56,147 nt of DNA, from positions 1 to 56,147 of the forward strand of contig CAZUAI010000031.1 of assembly GCA_964617875.1 (NCBI GenBank). The letters are read 5' to 3'. Made by a program: the position numbers and the translations under genes. A model generated the notes under the pieces. It worked only from the letters and a program-made list of their open reading frames with translations, did not search any database and was not told the origin of the DNA. Each line of letters opens with the position of its first letter. The stretch's first letter is position 1. The DNA is from CAZMVY01 sp964617875 (lineage in GTDB: Bacteria > Planctomycetota > Phycisphaerae > UBA1845 > PWPN01). Positions 16,038-24,505 of this stretch are shown here, in pieces.

Positions 16038-19000
16038 ATGGGCTGGGTCCGCTGGGACGTTTGTCTGGTAGGGATCGTGGTCTGGGCCATGGCTTGTCCG
16101 CCGTCGCAGGCAGCCATGAATGTCGGCGTGGCGACTCCGATGGACAGGGTGATGATCCAAGGGGCCACTCTTGGCTGGCCGTTTGAAGGGTGGATTGCCG
16201 ATCGCTACGACCTCTCACTCGCAAAGAACGAACATGAGGGCTTCCAGGTCGTCGTCTGGTCCGGCCAGCCGCTCTCGAACGTCTCGGTAGCCGTGTCGCC
16301 CCTGCAGCGTGTCGGCGGGGGAACCTTCAGCGGAACGACGCAGGTGTCGCTGGTCGGCCACGTGGACGTGGCGGACGATCCGCTCGACGACCTGCGCATC
16401 ACGTACCCGGCCTACGTGGACGGCTATACAGGCTGGTTTCCCGATGCGCTCCTGACGTTTACGCAGACCTGCAACATCAACGCCAATGACCGCGTGGCGT
16501 TCTGGATCGATGTGGCGACAACGGCGTCCACCGTCGCAGGCGACTACACCGCCACGGTGACTGTGACGGCGACGGGCCAGACGCCGACGACGCTGCAGCT
16601 CAACGTTCACGTGTGGGACATCACCATCTCCGCGACGTCGTCGTTCCCGACAGCTTTCTCCTGCGACCTCTGGATGGCCAGGGCCCTGTACGGCGCCTCG
16701 GCCTGGGACGCCTACGGAATGGAGCAGCAGTTCTGGAACATGCAGCTTGCGCACCGGCTGAACATCACCCACCTGTACAAGAACACACCCGACCCCGCGA
16801 GCGACTACAACTACTGGTTCGCACGCGGCGAGACCATGTTCAACGCTTCGAAGGTGCCGACGGCGAATGAGCCGGCGCTGGCGAGCCTGTACAACACGTT
16901 CGCGAGCCAGGGGCGACTGAATCAGCTCTATGTCTATGGCTACGACGAGGCCGAGTTGGACAGCTTTCCGACCATGTTCAACACGTTCAACTACATCCAC
17001 CAGACGTATCCCGGCCTCCGGACGATGACGACGGCGTACGACCACTCCTTCGGGACGAGTCCGGGCACGGCGTACGTGCGGCCGGTGGTGGACATCTGGG
17101 TCCCGAGCCCGCCGACGTACAACCAGGCGATGGCCGAGGCCCTGCGGGCCGAGGGCAAGGACATGTGGTGGTACGTGGCCGTCTACCCGCGCCATCCTTA
17201 TCCCAACTTCTTCATCGAGTATCCCGCGATTGAGTCACGACTCCTCCTGGGCGCGATGTCGTTCAAGTACAAGGCGGGAGGATTCCTGTACTACGCCACC
17301 GCCAAGTGGCCGAGCGGTTACGGCAATCGGCCGATCACCTCCGGCCCATACACGAGCTTCGACCCGCGGACAGGTTACTACACCTCCACGCAGGGTTACG
17401 TCGACGGCGACGGGAACTTCTTCTACCCGGGGCCGACGGGGCCCGTGCCTTCCATCCGGTTGGAGAACATCCGCGACGGCCTTGAGGACTACGAGTACCT
17501 GCACATGCTCAAGGGGGTTACGCGGATCATCAACCGATGCCCGACGACGCCGGAACAGCAGGCGTTTGTGAACGAAGCGAACGCGCTGCTGGCCGTGCCG
17601 AACAACATCGTCACGTCGGTGTCGGTGTACGGACGTGATTCGCTGGCGTTCTACGACTTCCGGCGGCAGGTCGCCGAGAAGATCCTGCAGGCGCAGACGC
17701 TCCTGCCGCTGTCCCCGCCGGATGCCGACGATGACGGTGTCGGCGATCCGTGCGACAACTGCCCGACGGCCGCCAACGCAGATCAGAAGGACACCGACGG
17801 CGACGGCCTGGGCGATGCGTGCGACTCCGACAGGGACAACGACGGTGTTGCCAACGATACGGACAACTGCCCGCTGATCCCGAACTGGGACCAGATCGAC
17901 CCGGACGGCGACGGCCTCGGAACGGCCTGTGACAACTGTCCGAACACCGCCAACCGCGATCAGGCCGACGCCGATGGCGACGGGCGGGGCGATGCCTGTG
18001 ACAACTGTCCCGCGGTCGCCAATGCCAGCCAGACGGACGCGGACGCCGACGGTGTGGGCGATGCCTGCGACAACTGCCCGGCGGTATCCAACCCGACCCA
18101 GGCCGACACCGACGACGACGGCATTGGCGACGCCTGCGACAACGATCCGACGGGCAACAAGTGGCTGGACGAGGAGTTCGACGGCGCGTGTACGGGGCTC
18201 GACAAGACGGGGTCGTCGAACCAGACGACAATGCAGGCCCGCTGGCCGCTCACCTGGGGCACGACCTACGGCACCTTCACCCCGGGAAAGGGCTGGACGC
18301 CGACGTGCGGGGCGGCCATGAACACGACCCGCAGCAACTACCGCATGACCGCCAACCTCGAACCCGACATGACCGCGACGTACGGTCAGGGCAACCGGGG
18401 CATCGGCGCGGGCAACCGGGTCCAGGGCAGCGACGACCAGCCGCTGGTGCTGGAGTTTTATGTGGATTTCAACGTCGAAGCCTACGGCAGCCTATCCAAC
18501 TTCTACATTGAGCTTTCGCGGCACGACGGCACGGCGGACGACCAGGCCCCGCGCGTCGGAATGGTCACGGAGGACACGGACCTGTCCAACGGCGACCAGG
18601 GACCGTGGACGGACAACCAGAATCACCGCGTGCTGGCCTATGGATCCTTCGCTGCAGCCAACCTGCCGACGGGAAGCCCCGGGACCGGGTCGAAGGGCGC
18701 GGCGATGTACTACGACGGGCGCAAGTGGTACTACACGAAGATGGTCACCGACCTCAGCGGCCAGAATGCCGCGCTCTGGAAACGGAGCGACGGCGGCCCG
18801 AGCATCTTCCGCATGACCGTCAAGACGAACACCGTCGTCCTCGAACTGGACAACCTCGGCGCACCGCCGACCACCAACACGGCGCACGAGCTGCCGCGCA
18901 TCTACAAGGGCTCCTTCAACCGGATCAGCCTGACGATGGGCAACACGACTGTGACCAGCGCCAAGGTCAATTACGTCGATCAGATCGAGGTGCGGCAGGG

Positions 19001-20057
19001 CTTCCTCGTCACCACAGACGCGCCGGTCATCACGTCGCAGCCCCAGACGCAGAGCATCTGTGCCGGCGGCAGCGCGACGTTTGCCGTGACGGCGACCGGG
19101 GCCGGAACGCCGACGTACCGCTGGCAGAAGAACCGGGCCGACCTCGCGGACGGCGGCCATTACGCGGGCGCGGCCACGAAGACGCTGACCGTCTCGAACG
19201 CCGACGCGGCCGACGCCGGTGCTTATCGATGCGTGGTGACGAACGCGGACGGCACGGCCACATCAAGCGAAGCGACGCTGACCGTGGAATCGGGTCCTCC
19301 GCCGACGCCGTCCGAAAACGCTCCGACCGGGGACGCCGTCGATCAGATCACGTGGCAATGGAGTGACGTGGCCGGCGAAGGGGGCTACCGCGTGAGAGAC
19401 CCGGGCGGCGCGCTCAAGTCCGGCGATCTGCCCGCGGACACAACGCAATGGCAGGAAGGCGGCCTGACGGCAAACACCCCGTACACGCGGAGAATCTGCT
19501 CGTTCAACACGTGCGGCGAGTCGGCGCCGTCGCCGGGCGGGACGCGATGGACGCTGTCCATGCCGCCGCGGAGCGGCAGCGTGACGCCGAGTGTGCCGTC
19601 GCCGCGTGTGCGCGAGGACATTGTCTGGACGGCGGTGGGGGGGTTCGGCCCGGGCACGGTCCAGTACTATCGGTATGCGTGGGACCAGACCCCGACGCAC
19701 ACATGGACCGGCGCCGAACCGTTGTGGGCGGGTGGTTCGCTGGCCACCACGGCCACTGCGGGCGGCACATGGTATCTGCACGTGCGAGGCTACAACGGCG
19801 ACGACGTCGCCAACGGCGTCTGTGACTACCCCGTGACCACCGCGCCGCCCGTGCCTGCCGACTTCGACCAGGACGACGACGTCGATCTCACGGACTTCGC
19901 GATGTTCCAACAGTGCTTCAACGGCCCGAACGTGGCACCGGCGCAGCCCGCTTGCGAGACCAGAGACCTGGACGGCGATGCCGATGTGGATCTTGCCGAC
20001 TTCACACAGTTCCAGGCCTGCTACAACGGTGCCAACCGGCCGTCAACGTGTCCATAG
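16038..20057 (+). CDS. Secreted GH123/DUF4091-like protein with TSP3 repeats, Ig/Fn3 modules and dockerin-like tail
   Basis: 1339-residue exported protein. Residues 1-26 look like a signal peptide (VCLVGIVVWAMACPPSQA). Residues about 30-555 match GH123-type enzymes (DUF4091): the acidic pair Asp303-Glu304 sits in VYGYDEAELD where that family has its adjacent Asp-Glu catalytic pair, and the terminal block IRLENIRDGLEDYEYLHML is highly typical. GH123 enzymes are retaining N-acetyl-beta-hexosaminidases acting on glycans with GalNAc. There follow five thrombospondin type 3 Ca-binding repeats (about 561-705), a jelly-roll-like region (about 710-990), an Ig-like domain starting ITSQPQTQSICAGGSATF, Fn3-like modules and the double dockerin-like tail. 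The substrate is inferred only. Confidence 0.85.
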   Translation: MGWVRWDVCLVGIVVWAMACPPSQAAMNVGVATPMDRVMIQGATLGWPFEGWIADRYDLSLAKNEHEGFQVVVWSGQPLSNVSVAVSPLQRVGGGTFSGTTQVSLVGHVDVADDPLDDLRITYPAYVDGYTGWFPDALLTFTQTCNINANDRVAFWIDVATTASTVAGDYTATVTVTATGQTPTTLQLNVHVWDITISATSSFPTAFSCDLWMARALYGASAWDAYGMEQQFWNMQLAHRLNITHLYKNTPDPASDYNYWFARGETMFNASKVPTANEPALASLYNTFASQGRLNQLYVYGYDEAELDSFPTMFNTFNYIHQTYPGLRTMTTAYDHSFGTSPGTAYVRPVVDIWVPSPPTYNQAMAEALRAEGKDMWWYVAVYPRHPYPNFFIEYPAIESRLLLGAMSFKYKAGGFLYYATAKWPSGYGNRPITSGPYTSFDPRTGYYTSTQGYVDGDGNFFYPGPTGPVPSIRLENIRDGLEDYEYLHMLKGVTRIINRCPTTPEQQAFVNEANALLAVPNNIVTSVSVYGRDSLAFYDFRRQVAEKILQAQTLLPLSPPDADDDGVGDPCDNCPTAANADQKDTDGDGLGDACDSDRDNDGVANDTDNCPLIPNWDQIDPDGDGLGTACDNCPNTANRDQADADGDGRGDACDNCPAVANASQTDADADGVGDACDNCPAVSNPTQADTDDDGIGDACDNDPTGNKWLDEEFDGACTGLDKTGSSNQTTMQARWPLTWGTTYGTFTPGKGWTPTCGAAMNTTRSNYRMTANLEPDMTATYGQGNRGIGAGNRVQGSDDQPLVLEFYVDFNVEAYGSLSNFYIELSRHDGTADDQAPRVGMVTEDTDLSNGDQGPWTDNQNHRVLAYGSFAAANLPTGSPGTGSKGAAMYYDGRKWYYTKMVTDLSGQNAALWKRSDGGPSIFRMTVKTNTVVLELDNLGAPPTTNTAHELPRIYKGSFNRISLTMGNTTVTSAKVNYVDQIEVRQGFLVTTDAPVITSQPQTQSICAGGSATFAVTATGAGTPTYRWQKNRADLADGGHYAGAATKTLTVSNADAADAGAYRCVVTNADGTATSSEATLTVESGPPPTPSENAPTGDAVDQITWQWSDVAGEGGYRVRDPGGALKSGDLPADTTQWQEGGLTANTPYTRRICSFNTCGESAPSPGGTRWTLSMPPRSGSVTPSVPSPRVREDIVWTAVGGFGPGTVQYYRYAWDQTPTHTWTGAEPLWAGGSLATTATAGGTWYLHVRGYNGDDVANGVCDYPVTTAPPVPADFDQDDDVDLTDFAMFQQCFNGPNVAPAQPACETRDLDGDADVDLADFTQFQACYNGANRPSTCP
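17719..18156 (+). repeat. Thrombospondin type 3 coding repeats
   Basis: Tandem units of D-x-D-x-D-G-x-G-D-x-C-D-N-C-P, about 75-120 nt each, encoding Ca2+-binding loops (for example DADGDGRGDACDNCP and DADADGVGDACDNCP). They link the catalytic region to the distal jelly-roll-like domain. Confidence 0.85.
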
Positions 20058-20078
20058 GACCCACCCGGCCGTTCGGAG

Positions 20079-20726
20079 TCAGGACTGCCCCGAAGACCGG
20101 GCATGAGTCTGCATCGTCCGAGGGCGCGGCTCCTTCGCCTTCGCTCTTCCGGCGGCCCACGGGGCATTGTTCTTCACGGCTTCGGCGACCTGTTCCTGTA
20201 CGCAGCGGACGGGAAGCATCAGCAGTGACCGGGCGAGGTCGGAAAGGCCCGGGCGGCTCATGTCGGGCATGTGGAGACCGCCGAGCAGCACCTTCTCCCA
20301 CCGAGATCCCGGGATCAGAGGGTGATGGAGGTCTGCGTATGTCTCGAGCAGCCGGGGAAGGAAAGTCGGCATGTCGGCTGCTCGCGTCTTCAGGCATGTG
20401 AAAGCCAACAGAATCGCCGTGTTCAGCCCTGGGCAGGCGTGGCAGGCGACCTGGAAAGCCCGCGTTGCCTCCTCCGGCTTCCCTGAGTCGAGCAGCGTGT
20501 ACCCGAGCACAAGCCACGCCTCGGCTGACTCGCGCCCGGGCCCGCGTTCGTGACTGGCCTTTACATGTGCCCGCAGCGGTGCGGGATCGCCGTTCCTCGC
20601 TCGCTGCATCAGCGCCCGCAGCTGCCGGGCGTGCGCCGCGCATCGCGCGCGTTCGCGGATAAGGCTTCGGCGGGCGATCGCGCCGATCACGAAGAAGAAA
20701 GCCGCCGCTGCCACTGGCCAGAGCAT
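20079..20726 (-). CDS. Membrane-anchored TPR-like protein
   Basis: 215-residue protein. The N-terminal span MLWPVAAAAFFFVIGAIARR is a signal anchor, followed by a basic region. Residues 65-120 read as a tetratricopeptide-type helical pair (AWLVLGYTLLDSGKPEEATRAFQVA, with the Leu-Gly-Tyr, Gly and Ala spacing of TPRs). The rest is helical with no catalytic motif. The C-terminal 30 residues are basic and probably disordered. The start at ATG 20726 is the only Met before the membrane span; Shine-Dalgarno is weak (AGAAGAAG). It is probably a scaffold at the inner membrane. The partner is unknown. Confidence 0.7.
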   Translation of the reverse strand: MLWPVAAAAFFFVIGAIARRSLIRERARCAAHARQLRALMQRARNGDPAPLRAHVKASHERGPGRESAEAWLVLGYTLLDSGKPEEATRAFQVACHACPGLNTAILLAFTCLKTRAADMPTFLPRLLETYADLHHPLIPGSRWEKVLLGGLHMPDMSRPGLSDLARSLLMLPVRCVQEQVAEAVKNNAPWAAGRAKAKEPRPRTMQTHARSSGQS

Positions 20727-20794
20727 GTGCTTCTTCTATGAGGTCCGCCGGCGGGTGTCAACAAGTAAAGGCAGGGCGCTGCAACGCTGTCGTG

Positions 20795-20846
20795 AGAAAC
20801 GAAGCGGCCCCGGCGGATGGTATTTGTGTTCATCCGTCGGGGCCGC
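20795..20846 (-). terminator. Long-stem intrinsic terminator of the Val/Pro-rich secreted protein gene
   Basis: 16-bp stem with one G-U pair: GCGGCCCCGGCGGATG (20804-20819) and CATCCGTCGGGGCCGC (20831-20846), loop of 11 nt. On the minus strand it is followed by TTCGTTTCTC. It lies about 60 nt beyond the stop codon at 20909. Confidence 0.6.
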
Positions 20847-20908
20847 GCGGCCTTGCTTTGCCGTGGGACCGGTTCCCCGCGCCGATCCCACGGCGATCAT
20901 CGCGTCCG

Positions 20909-21532
20909 TTACTTGCTGCGGGGCGCCACGCTCTTCCAGTTCGGCTGCCGGGCGTAGTTCGACCAGCCGTTCTCCCAGTGGCCGTTTCCGCGTCCGGCCA
21001 CCACGCGGCTGCCGGAGCCGCTGCTGCCGCATCCGTATCCGACCTCAACCGTTCCATAGCCGCACTCGCCGGGCCGATTGGGCCGGGGCATCGGGGCGAT
21101 CACCCGGGGCGGTGGTGCCGGTCGGGTGATGGTTTCCCAGTGCCCGTCCGGTACGGTGACGCATTCCTCGCGATAGGCGATCAGGACGCCGCACGCGTTG
21201 TAGACAGGCACCTGTCGGCACTCGACCCGCGGAGTGGAGACCCACACCCGTTCGACGATCACGGGCGGCGCAACCACAACCGGGCGTGGAAGGACAACCG
21301 GTGCCGGAACCACCGCCGGCGGGGCGACCACTACCGGCGGGGAAACCACGGCGGGCCGCCGATCGCCGATCCGCACCACGCCACCGATCACCGTCCCGCC
21401 GTCACGTCCGGTGGCGAACAGCCCGCCAATCGAGATGTCGGTTGCCATGGCTGGCCCGGCACTCGCCATCAGCAGGCCCAGTCCACAGATCCAGGAACCG
21501 CTTCCGACTCTTGTGAATCCTGTGCGTCTCAT
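20909..21532 (-). CDS. Secreted Val/Pro-rich protein of unknown function
   Basis: 207-residue exported protein with an N-terminal signal peptide (WICGLGLLMASAGPAMA, cleavage after about residue 30). A segment rich in Val-Pro pairs (about 58-92, for example PPVVVAPPAVVPAPVVLP) probably forms an extended, wall-spanning rod. A more folded part follows with four Cys (VECRQVPVYNACG, REECVTVPDGHWE and ECGYGTVEVGYGC), then a Gly/Asn-rich tail. GGAG sits upstream of ATG 21532, and a long-stem terminator lies downstream. I recognise no family. Similar Val-Pro-Pro repeats occur in envelope proteins of many planctomycetes, so a cell-envelope structural role is a reasonable guess. Confidence 0.7.
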   Translation of the reverse strand: MRRTGFTRVGSGSWICGLGLLMASAGPAMATDISIGGLFATGRDGGTVIGGVVRIGDRRPAVVSPPVVVAPPAVVPAPVVLPRPVVVAPPVIVERVWVSTPRVECRQVPVYNACGVLIAYREECVTVPDGHWETITRPAPPPRVIAPMPRPNRPGECGYGTVEVGYGCGSSGSGSRVVAGRGNGHWENGWSNYARQPNWKSVAPRSK

Positions 21533-21823
21533 GGCTTTCTCCTTTCGTGGAGTTTAGTGCCATCGTTCGCCTCAATAGACACGACGGCCGCAGAAAGGTT
21601 AGCCGTGTGAATAGTTGCGCCATGTATACGATCTGGGCGGCTGCGTCCGGAATTGCCGCTCGGACAACGAGTTATAAGGCGTCCGCCGGGACCCTTTCGC
21701 CCTCGCTGGGGTTGCAAGTGAAACAGCTTGATCCCGTATGCCGATGCCGTAGACTGCATCGCCGACCGCCGGACTCGCCGATGGGCGGGCGGAATCCCCG
21801 GGAAAGGGTTTACGGGCAGGCTT
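21533..21823. other. Divergent intergenic region
   Basis: Holds the start regions of the minus-strand Val/Pro-rich gene and the plus-strand lipoprotein gene. No promoter pair with acceptable spacing stands out; TATAAG at 21673-21678 is preceded by TTGCCG at only 14 nt. Confidence 0.4.
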
Positions 21824-22624
21824 ATGATCGGCCGCATGGCAAGGCGAAGACGGACTATCGCGGGACTGGCTGTCGCGTTCGCTGTCTCAGCGGGTTGGGC
21901 CGGTTGTGGGCCGGATCCGAAGGACCGCTTTGGCCGTACCTATTACATCGACGGCGCCGGCAACTGGGGCTTCGGCGTTGCCGAGGTCATTGGGGGGCTG
22001 GAAGCCGCCGGCTACAAGGGGAGCATCCGCGTCTGGCAGTGGTCGCGAACGTTCAACCCGGCGCTCGATCAGACGCTGCGGTTCATCCCGCAGGGACGCG
22101 GCTACGACCTGGGCAAGGAGATCACGGCCTACAAGAAAGAGTATCCGCGCAGCCGCGTGAATATCATTGCGCTCTCGGCAGGAACGGGTGTCGCCGTCTG
22201 GGCATGCGAGGCCGTCGAGCCACCGGCAACGGTCCACAACGTCATCCTGCTCGGCTCAAGCCTCTCGTCCAAGTACGACATGCGCAAGGCAATGAGGAAC
22301 ATCGACGGGAAGGTGTTCGTCTACTGTTCGCCGAGTGATCCGATCCTCGACGGGCCCGTGCGGGCGCTCGGCACGATCGACGGGAGCATGGACGACGCCG
22401 CCGGCCTGCGCGGCCTCCATGTGCCTCCGGACCTCCGCGGCCGGATTGTCAATATCCCGTGGTCCTCCAAGTACGAGCCCTACGGTTGGACTGGTTCGCA
22501 TACCGACTGCACGAGCGAGCCGTTCGTGCGAGTGATCCTCTCCAAGCACATTGTCGGCGAGGCCGGGACCGGTGGTACGGCCCACATCGCCGGCCCGGAC
22601 GCCCTGCCACTGGCCGTTCGATAG
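21824..22624 (+). CDS. Predicted lipoprotein with serine-hydrolase-like fold
   Basis: 266-residue protein beginning MIGRMARRRRTIAGL, a basic n-region and hydrophobic core ending in the lipobox G-W-A-G-C, so it is probably an envelope lipoprotein. The mature part has FGVAEVIGGLEAAGY, then NIIALSAGTGVAVWACE, a nucleophile-elbow-like A-L-S-A-G motif, an acid in YCSPSDPILDG and a late His in GSHTDC; together these fit an alpha/beta-hydrolase triad. The usual G-x-S-x-G is replaced by A-L-S-A-G, so activity is uncertain. ATG 21824 follows a GGCAGG ribosome site. ATG 21836 is an alternative that keeps the signal peptide. No pathway partner is evident next to it. Confidence 0.65.
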   Translation: MIGRMARRRRTIAGLAVAFAVSAGWAGCGPDPKDRFGRTYYIDGAGNWGFGVAEVIGGLEAAGYKGSIRVWQWSRTFNPALDQTLRFIPQGRGYDLGKEITAYKKEYPRSRVNIIALSAGTGVAVWACEAVEPPATVHNVILLGSSLSSKYDMRKAMRNIDGKVFVYCSPSDPILDGPVRALGTIDGSMDDAAGLRGLHVPPDLRGRIVNIPWSSKYEPYGWTGSHTDCTSEPFVRVILSKHIVGEAGTGGTAHIAGPDALPLAVR

Positions 22625-22862
22625 CGGGGGGGGAATCAAGCCGCCGGCCGCCGGTGCGGCTCGATCCGCGGAACGCCCGAACACGCCTCTTCTGGCCGGC
22701 CGCATGGCTGTTCCTGCACGCAGGGGGGGGGCACGAACCTTTCTTGCCCTGGGCGAAACGCATCAGAGCGTCCATTTCCCGTGAACACGGTGTTCCGCCT
22801 GTCCGGCAAAGGTTCCTCACCCCGCTCGCACACACGGTCATGCACTTTCCGGGCCGCACGAC

Positions 22863-22891
22863 TTGACAGAATCACATTATCATGTTATATT
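22863..22891 (+). promoter_or_regulatory. Near-consensus sigma70 promoter with overlapping operator-like motif
   Basis: TTGACA (22863-22868, perfect), 17-nt spacer, TATATT (22886-22891, five of six). It sits in a markedly A/T-rich island (22870-22905) in an otherwise GC-rich region. The motif CATGTTATAT (22881-22890) overlaps the -10 and is nearly repeated downstream of the regulator gene at 23720-23729 (CATGTTATGT). Confidence 0.65.
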
Positions 22892-23019
22892 AGTATATTG
22901 TAATCGACACATGGCTCCCCGAGAGTCTCGCGTTCCGTGGGGGGGCCAAGAAAGACAATGACGCGGCCCCGGTCCGTACGGCAGAACGGGAAACCGAACC
23001 CCGCGATCAAGGAAAAGGC

Positions 23020-23649
23020 ATGGCGGGCGCACACGGACGTGATACACGGCAGAGGCGCTTAACCCGGACGAGGGGTTGCGGGCCCGCGGTATCCGCCCGT
23101 TCCGTCAGGCGAGGGAGGATCCCGCCGAAGCTCCTCGGCGGGATCTTCCCGGCCGTCTCCGCCCGGCATGCGGGGCCTGTCGGCCTTGGCGCCTTCGTCG
23201 CCGTCGCAGAAAACGACGGCGGAGGGCTGGAAGTGGCGTCCTCACGGGCCGCCGAATTCCGCGGCGGCAGGCCCGCGGCGGCGAGCGCTTCGACTACTCT
23301 GGAACAAATCGCCAGGCAACTGTGCTGTCGCGATATCGAGGCACTTGCACCCGTGCTTGATGCATTCGGAAGCCTTCACCGCCTTCGCATTCTCGCGTGC
23401 CTGCTCGAGGGCCCGACGGCCTACCGGATGCTGCAGAAACGAACGGCCCTGACGGCGGGTCCGCTCTATCATCACGTCAATCAGTTACGCCTGGCCGGCC
23501 TCGTTGCGCCAAAGGCCCGAGACACCTACCTGCTTACGCGAGCAGGCCGCAATGCACTTCTGGTGATGCTGGCGTTGCTCCCTTTGCTGAAGGATCGATC
23601 GCCAAGAGGCACGGATGGACGCACGGGCGTCGATCATCCCACCAGATAG
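23020..23649 (+). CDS. Winged-helix (ArsR-like) transcriptional regulator with unconserved N-terminal extension
   Basis: 209-residue frame whose residues about 92-190 read as a winged helix-turn-helix domain: LEQIARQLCCRDIEAL, FGSLHRLRILACLLEGPTA, an HTH-like TAGPLYHHVNQLRLAGLV, and a wing ending YLLTRAGRNALL. The wording resembles ArsR-like or PadR-like dimeric repressors. No metal-binding Cys pair typical of ArsR is present except CC at about residue 104. The first 90 residues are low complexity and may not be translated; a GTG at 23233 is a possible later start. AAGGAAAAGGC precedes ATG 23020. The strong promoter 150 nt upstream and the repeated CATGTTAT motif suggest autoregulation, which is inference. 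Confidence 0.65.
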   Translation: MAGAHGRDTRQRRLTRTRGCGPAVSARSVRRGRIPPKLLGGIFPAVSARHAGPVGLGAFVAVAENDGGGLEVASSRAAEFRGGRPAAASASTTLEQIARQLCCRDIEALAPVLDAFGSLHRLRILACLLEGPTAYRMLQKRTALTAGPLYHHVNQLRLAGLVAPKARDTYLLTRAGRNALLVMLALLPLLKDRSPRGTDGRTGVDHPTR

Positions 23650-23715
23650 GGCCATCTAAATCGGACACGGGAGGTCTGCCATCGCCTGCTTTCGGCAACA
23701 TCCATAACGTCCGAT

Positions 23716-23730
23716 AACGCATGTTATGTT
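23716..23730. promoter_or_regulatory. Second copy of the operator-like CATGTTATRT motif
   Basis: ATAACGCATGTTAT (inverted repeat ATAAC-GCAT-GTTAT) lies about 70 nt after the regulator stop codon and shares CATGTTAT with the regulator's promoter. A binding role is inference from this repetition only. Confidence 0.3.
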
Positions 23731-23825
23731 GCGTTCGATATCGCTGCCCAACAAACGATCCCGACGGCGGGCTGGCCTGCACTGAGGACATACCGAATGA
23801 CGTGGACCGCCAATACGCATAGCGG

Positions 23826-24140
23826 TCAGCGGCGACCCCGTTCTGCGTCGCGTCCTGGTCCGGGGCGCCAGCGTACGTCCAGCGACCGAATGAGATCCAG
23901 ACGCCCGGCGATGAGGTTGAACCCGTACACATTCATCTGCTCGGCGTTGACGTCGAGCACGTAGAGCAATTCGGTCGTGTCGTCCATCTGCGCGGTCGTT
24001 ACGACATAGTCGGTCCCGGCCGCATTCATGCCCAGGCCGTACGCCGCCTGCGGACGTTCGAGGCCCACCAGCAGCAACGCCACCAACAGGATGGTGGCCG
24101 TTACGGTGAGCGTTCCGATGGCGAGATCCTTGCTGTTCAC
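23826..24140 (-). CDS. Small membrane-anchored protein, third of a tandem set
   Basis: 104-residue protein with an N-terminal hydrophobic segment (LTVTATILLVALLLVG), then a short extracytoplasmic domain with the pattern DYVVTTAQMDDTTELLYVLD, a likely beta-rich unit. GTG 24140 is preceded by GAGGAGAA, which decides the start. It overlaps in style with the next gene upstream: both have membrane span, Gln-rich linker, then Y-V/L-V/L-T/S-x-x and L-Y-V-L-D. The gap to that gene is 19 nt, so they share an operon. I do not recognise the family. The paralogy suggests a pair that work together or a duplicated periplasmic sensor or binding unit. Confidence 0.65.
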   Translation of the reverse strand: MNSKDLAIGTLTVTATILLVALLLVGLERPQAAYGLGMNAAGTDYVVTTAQMDDTTELLYVLDVNAEQMNVYGFNLIAGRLDLIRSLDVRWRPGPGRDAERGRR

Positions 24141-24159
24141 GGCGGGTTCTCCTCGTCGT

Positions 24160-24456
24160 TTAGCGTGGCGGCGCCCGGAAATCACGGGCCAGCTCGCGGG
24201 TGTGGACGGGGCGAATCACGATCGGCTGGCCGATGCTCGACTGGAACGTGTGGAGCAACCGGTTCCGCGAGTCAAGGAGGTAGACGTTGTCGTGCCCGGC
24301 CTGCACACGCCCGCTGAGCAGGAGGTACTGGGCTCCGCCAGCCTGGCCCTCGGCCTGTGCGTGGGCGGCGGGCGGCGTGTACACGCTCAACACGAGCGCG
24401 CCGAGCAGGAACAGGTTCAGCCCGACGAGGAAGACCAGCAGCGATTGGCGGGTCAT
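24160..24456 (-). CDS. Small membrane-anchored protein, second of a tandem set
   Basis: 98-residue protein: signal anchor MTRQSLLVFLVGLNLFLLG, a Pro/Ala/Gln-rich linker, then YLLLSGRVQAGHDNVYLLD and SRNRLLHTFQSS. The last two blocks align by eye with the downstream paralogue (YVVTTAQMDDTTELLYVLD). The start at ATG 24456 is set by a perfect AGGAGGT six nt upstream. No catalytic or metal motif is evident. The 49-nt gap to the gene upstream and the shared strand make a three-gene operon likely. Function unknown. Confidence 0.65.
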   Translation of the reverse strand: MTRQSLLVFLVGLNLFLLGALVLSVYTPPAAHAQAEGQAGGAQYLLLSGRVQAGHDNVYLLDSRNRLLHTFQSSIGQPIVIRPVHTRELARDFRAPPR

Positions 24457-24505
24457 CGAGACCTCCTGGACGACGCATGACCGGACAACCCGGCCAGCCC
24501 GCGCG

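Noticed and set aside
22783..22795. GAACACGGTGTTC palindrome resembling a LexA (Cheo) box
   Set aside because: Spacing between the GAAC and GTTC halves is five, not four, and it does not lie at a recognised promoter.
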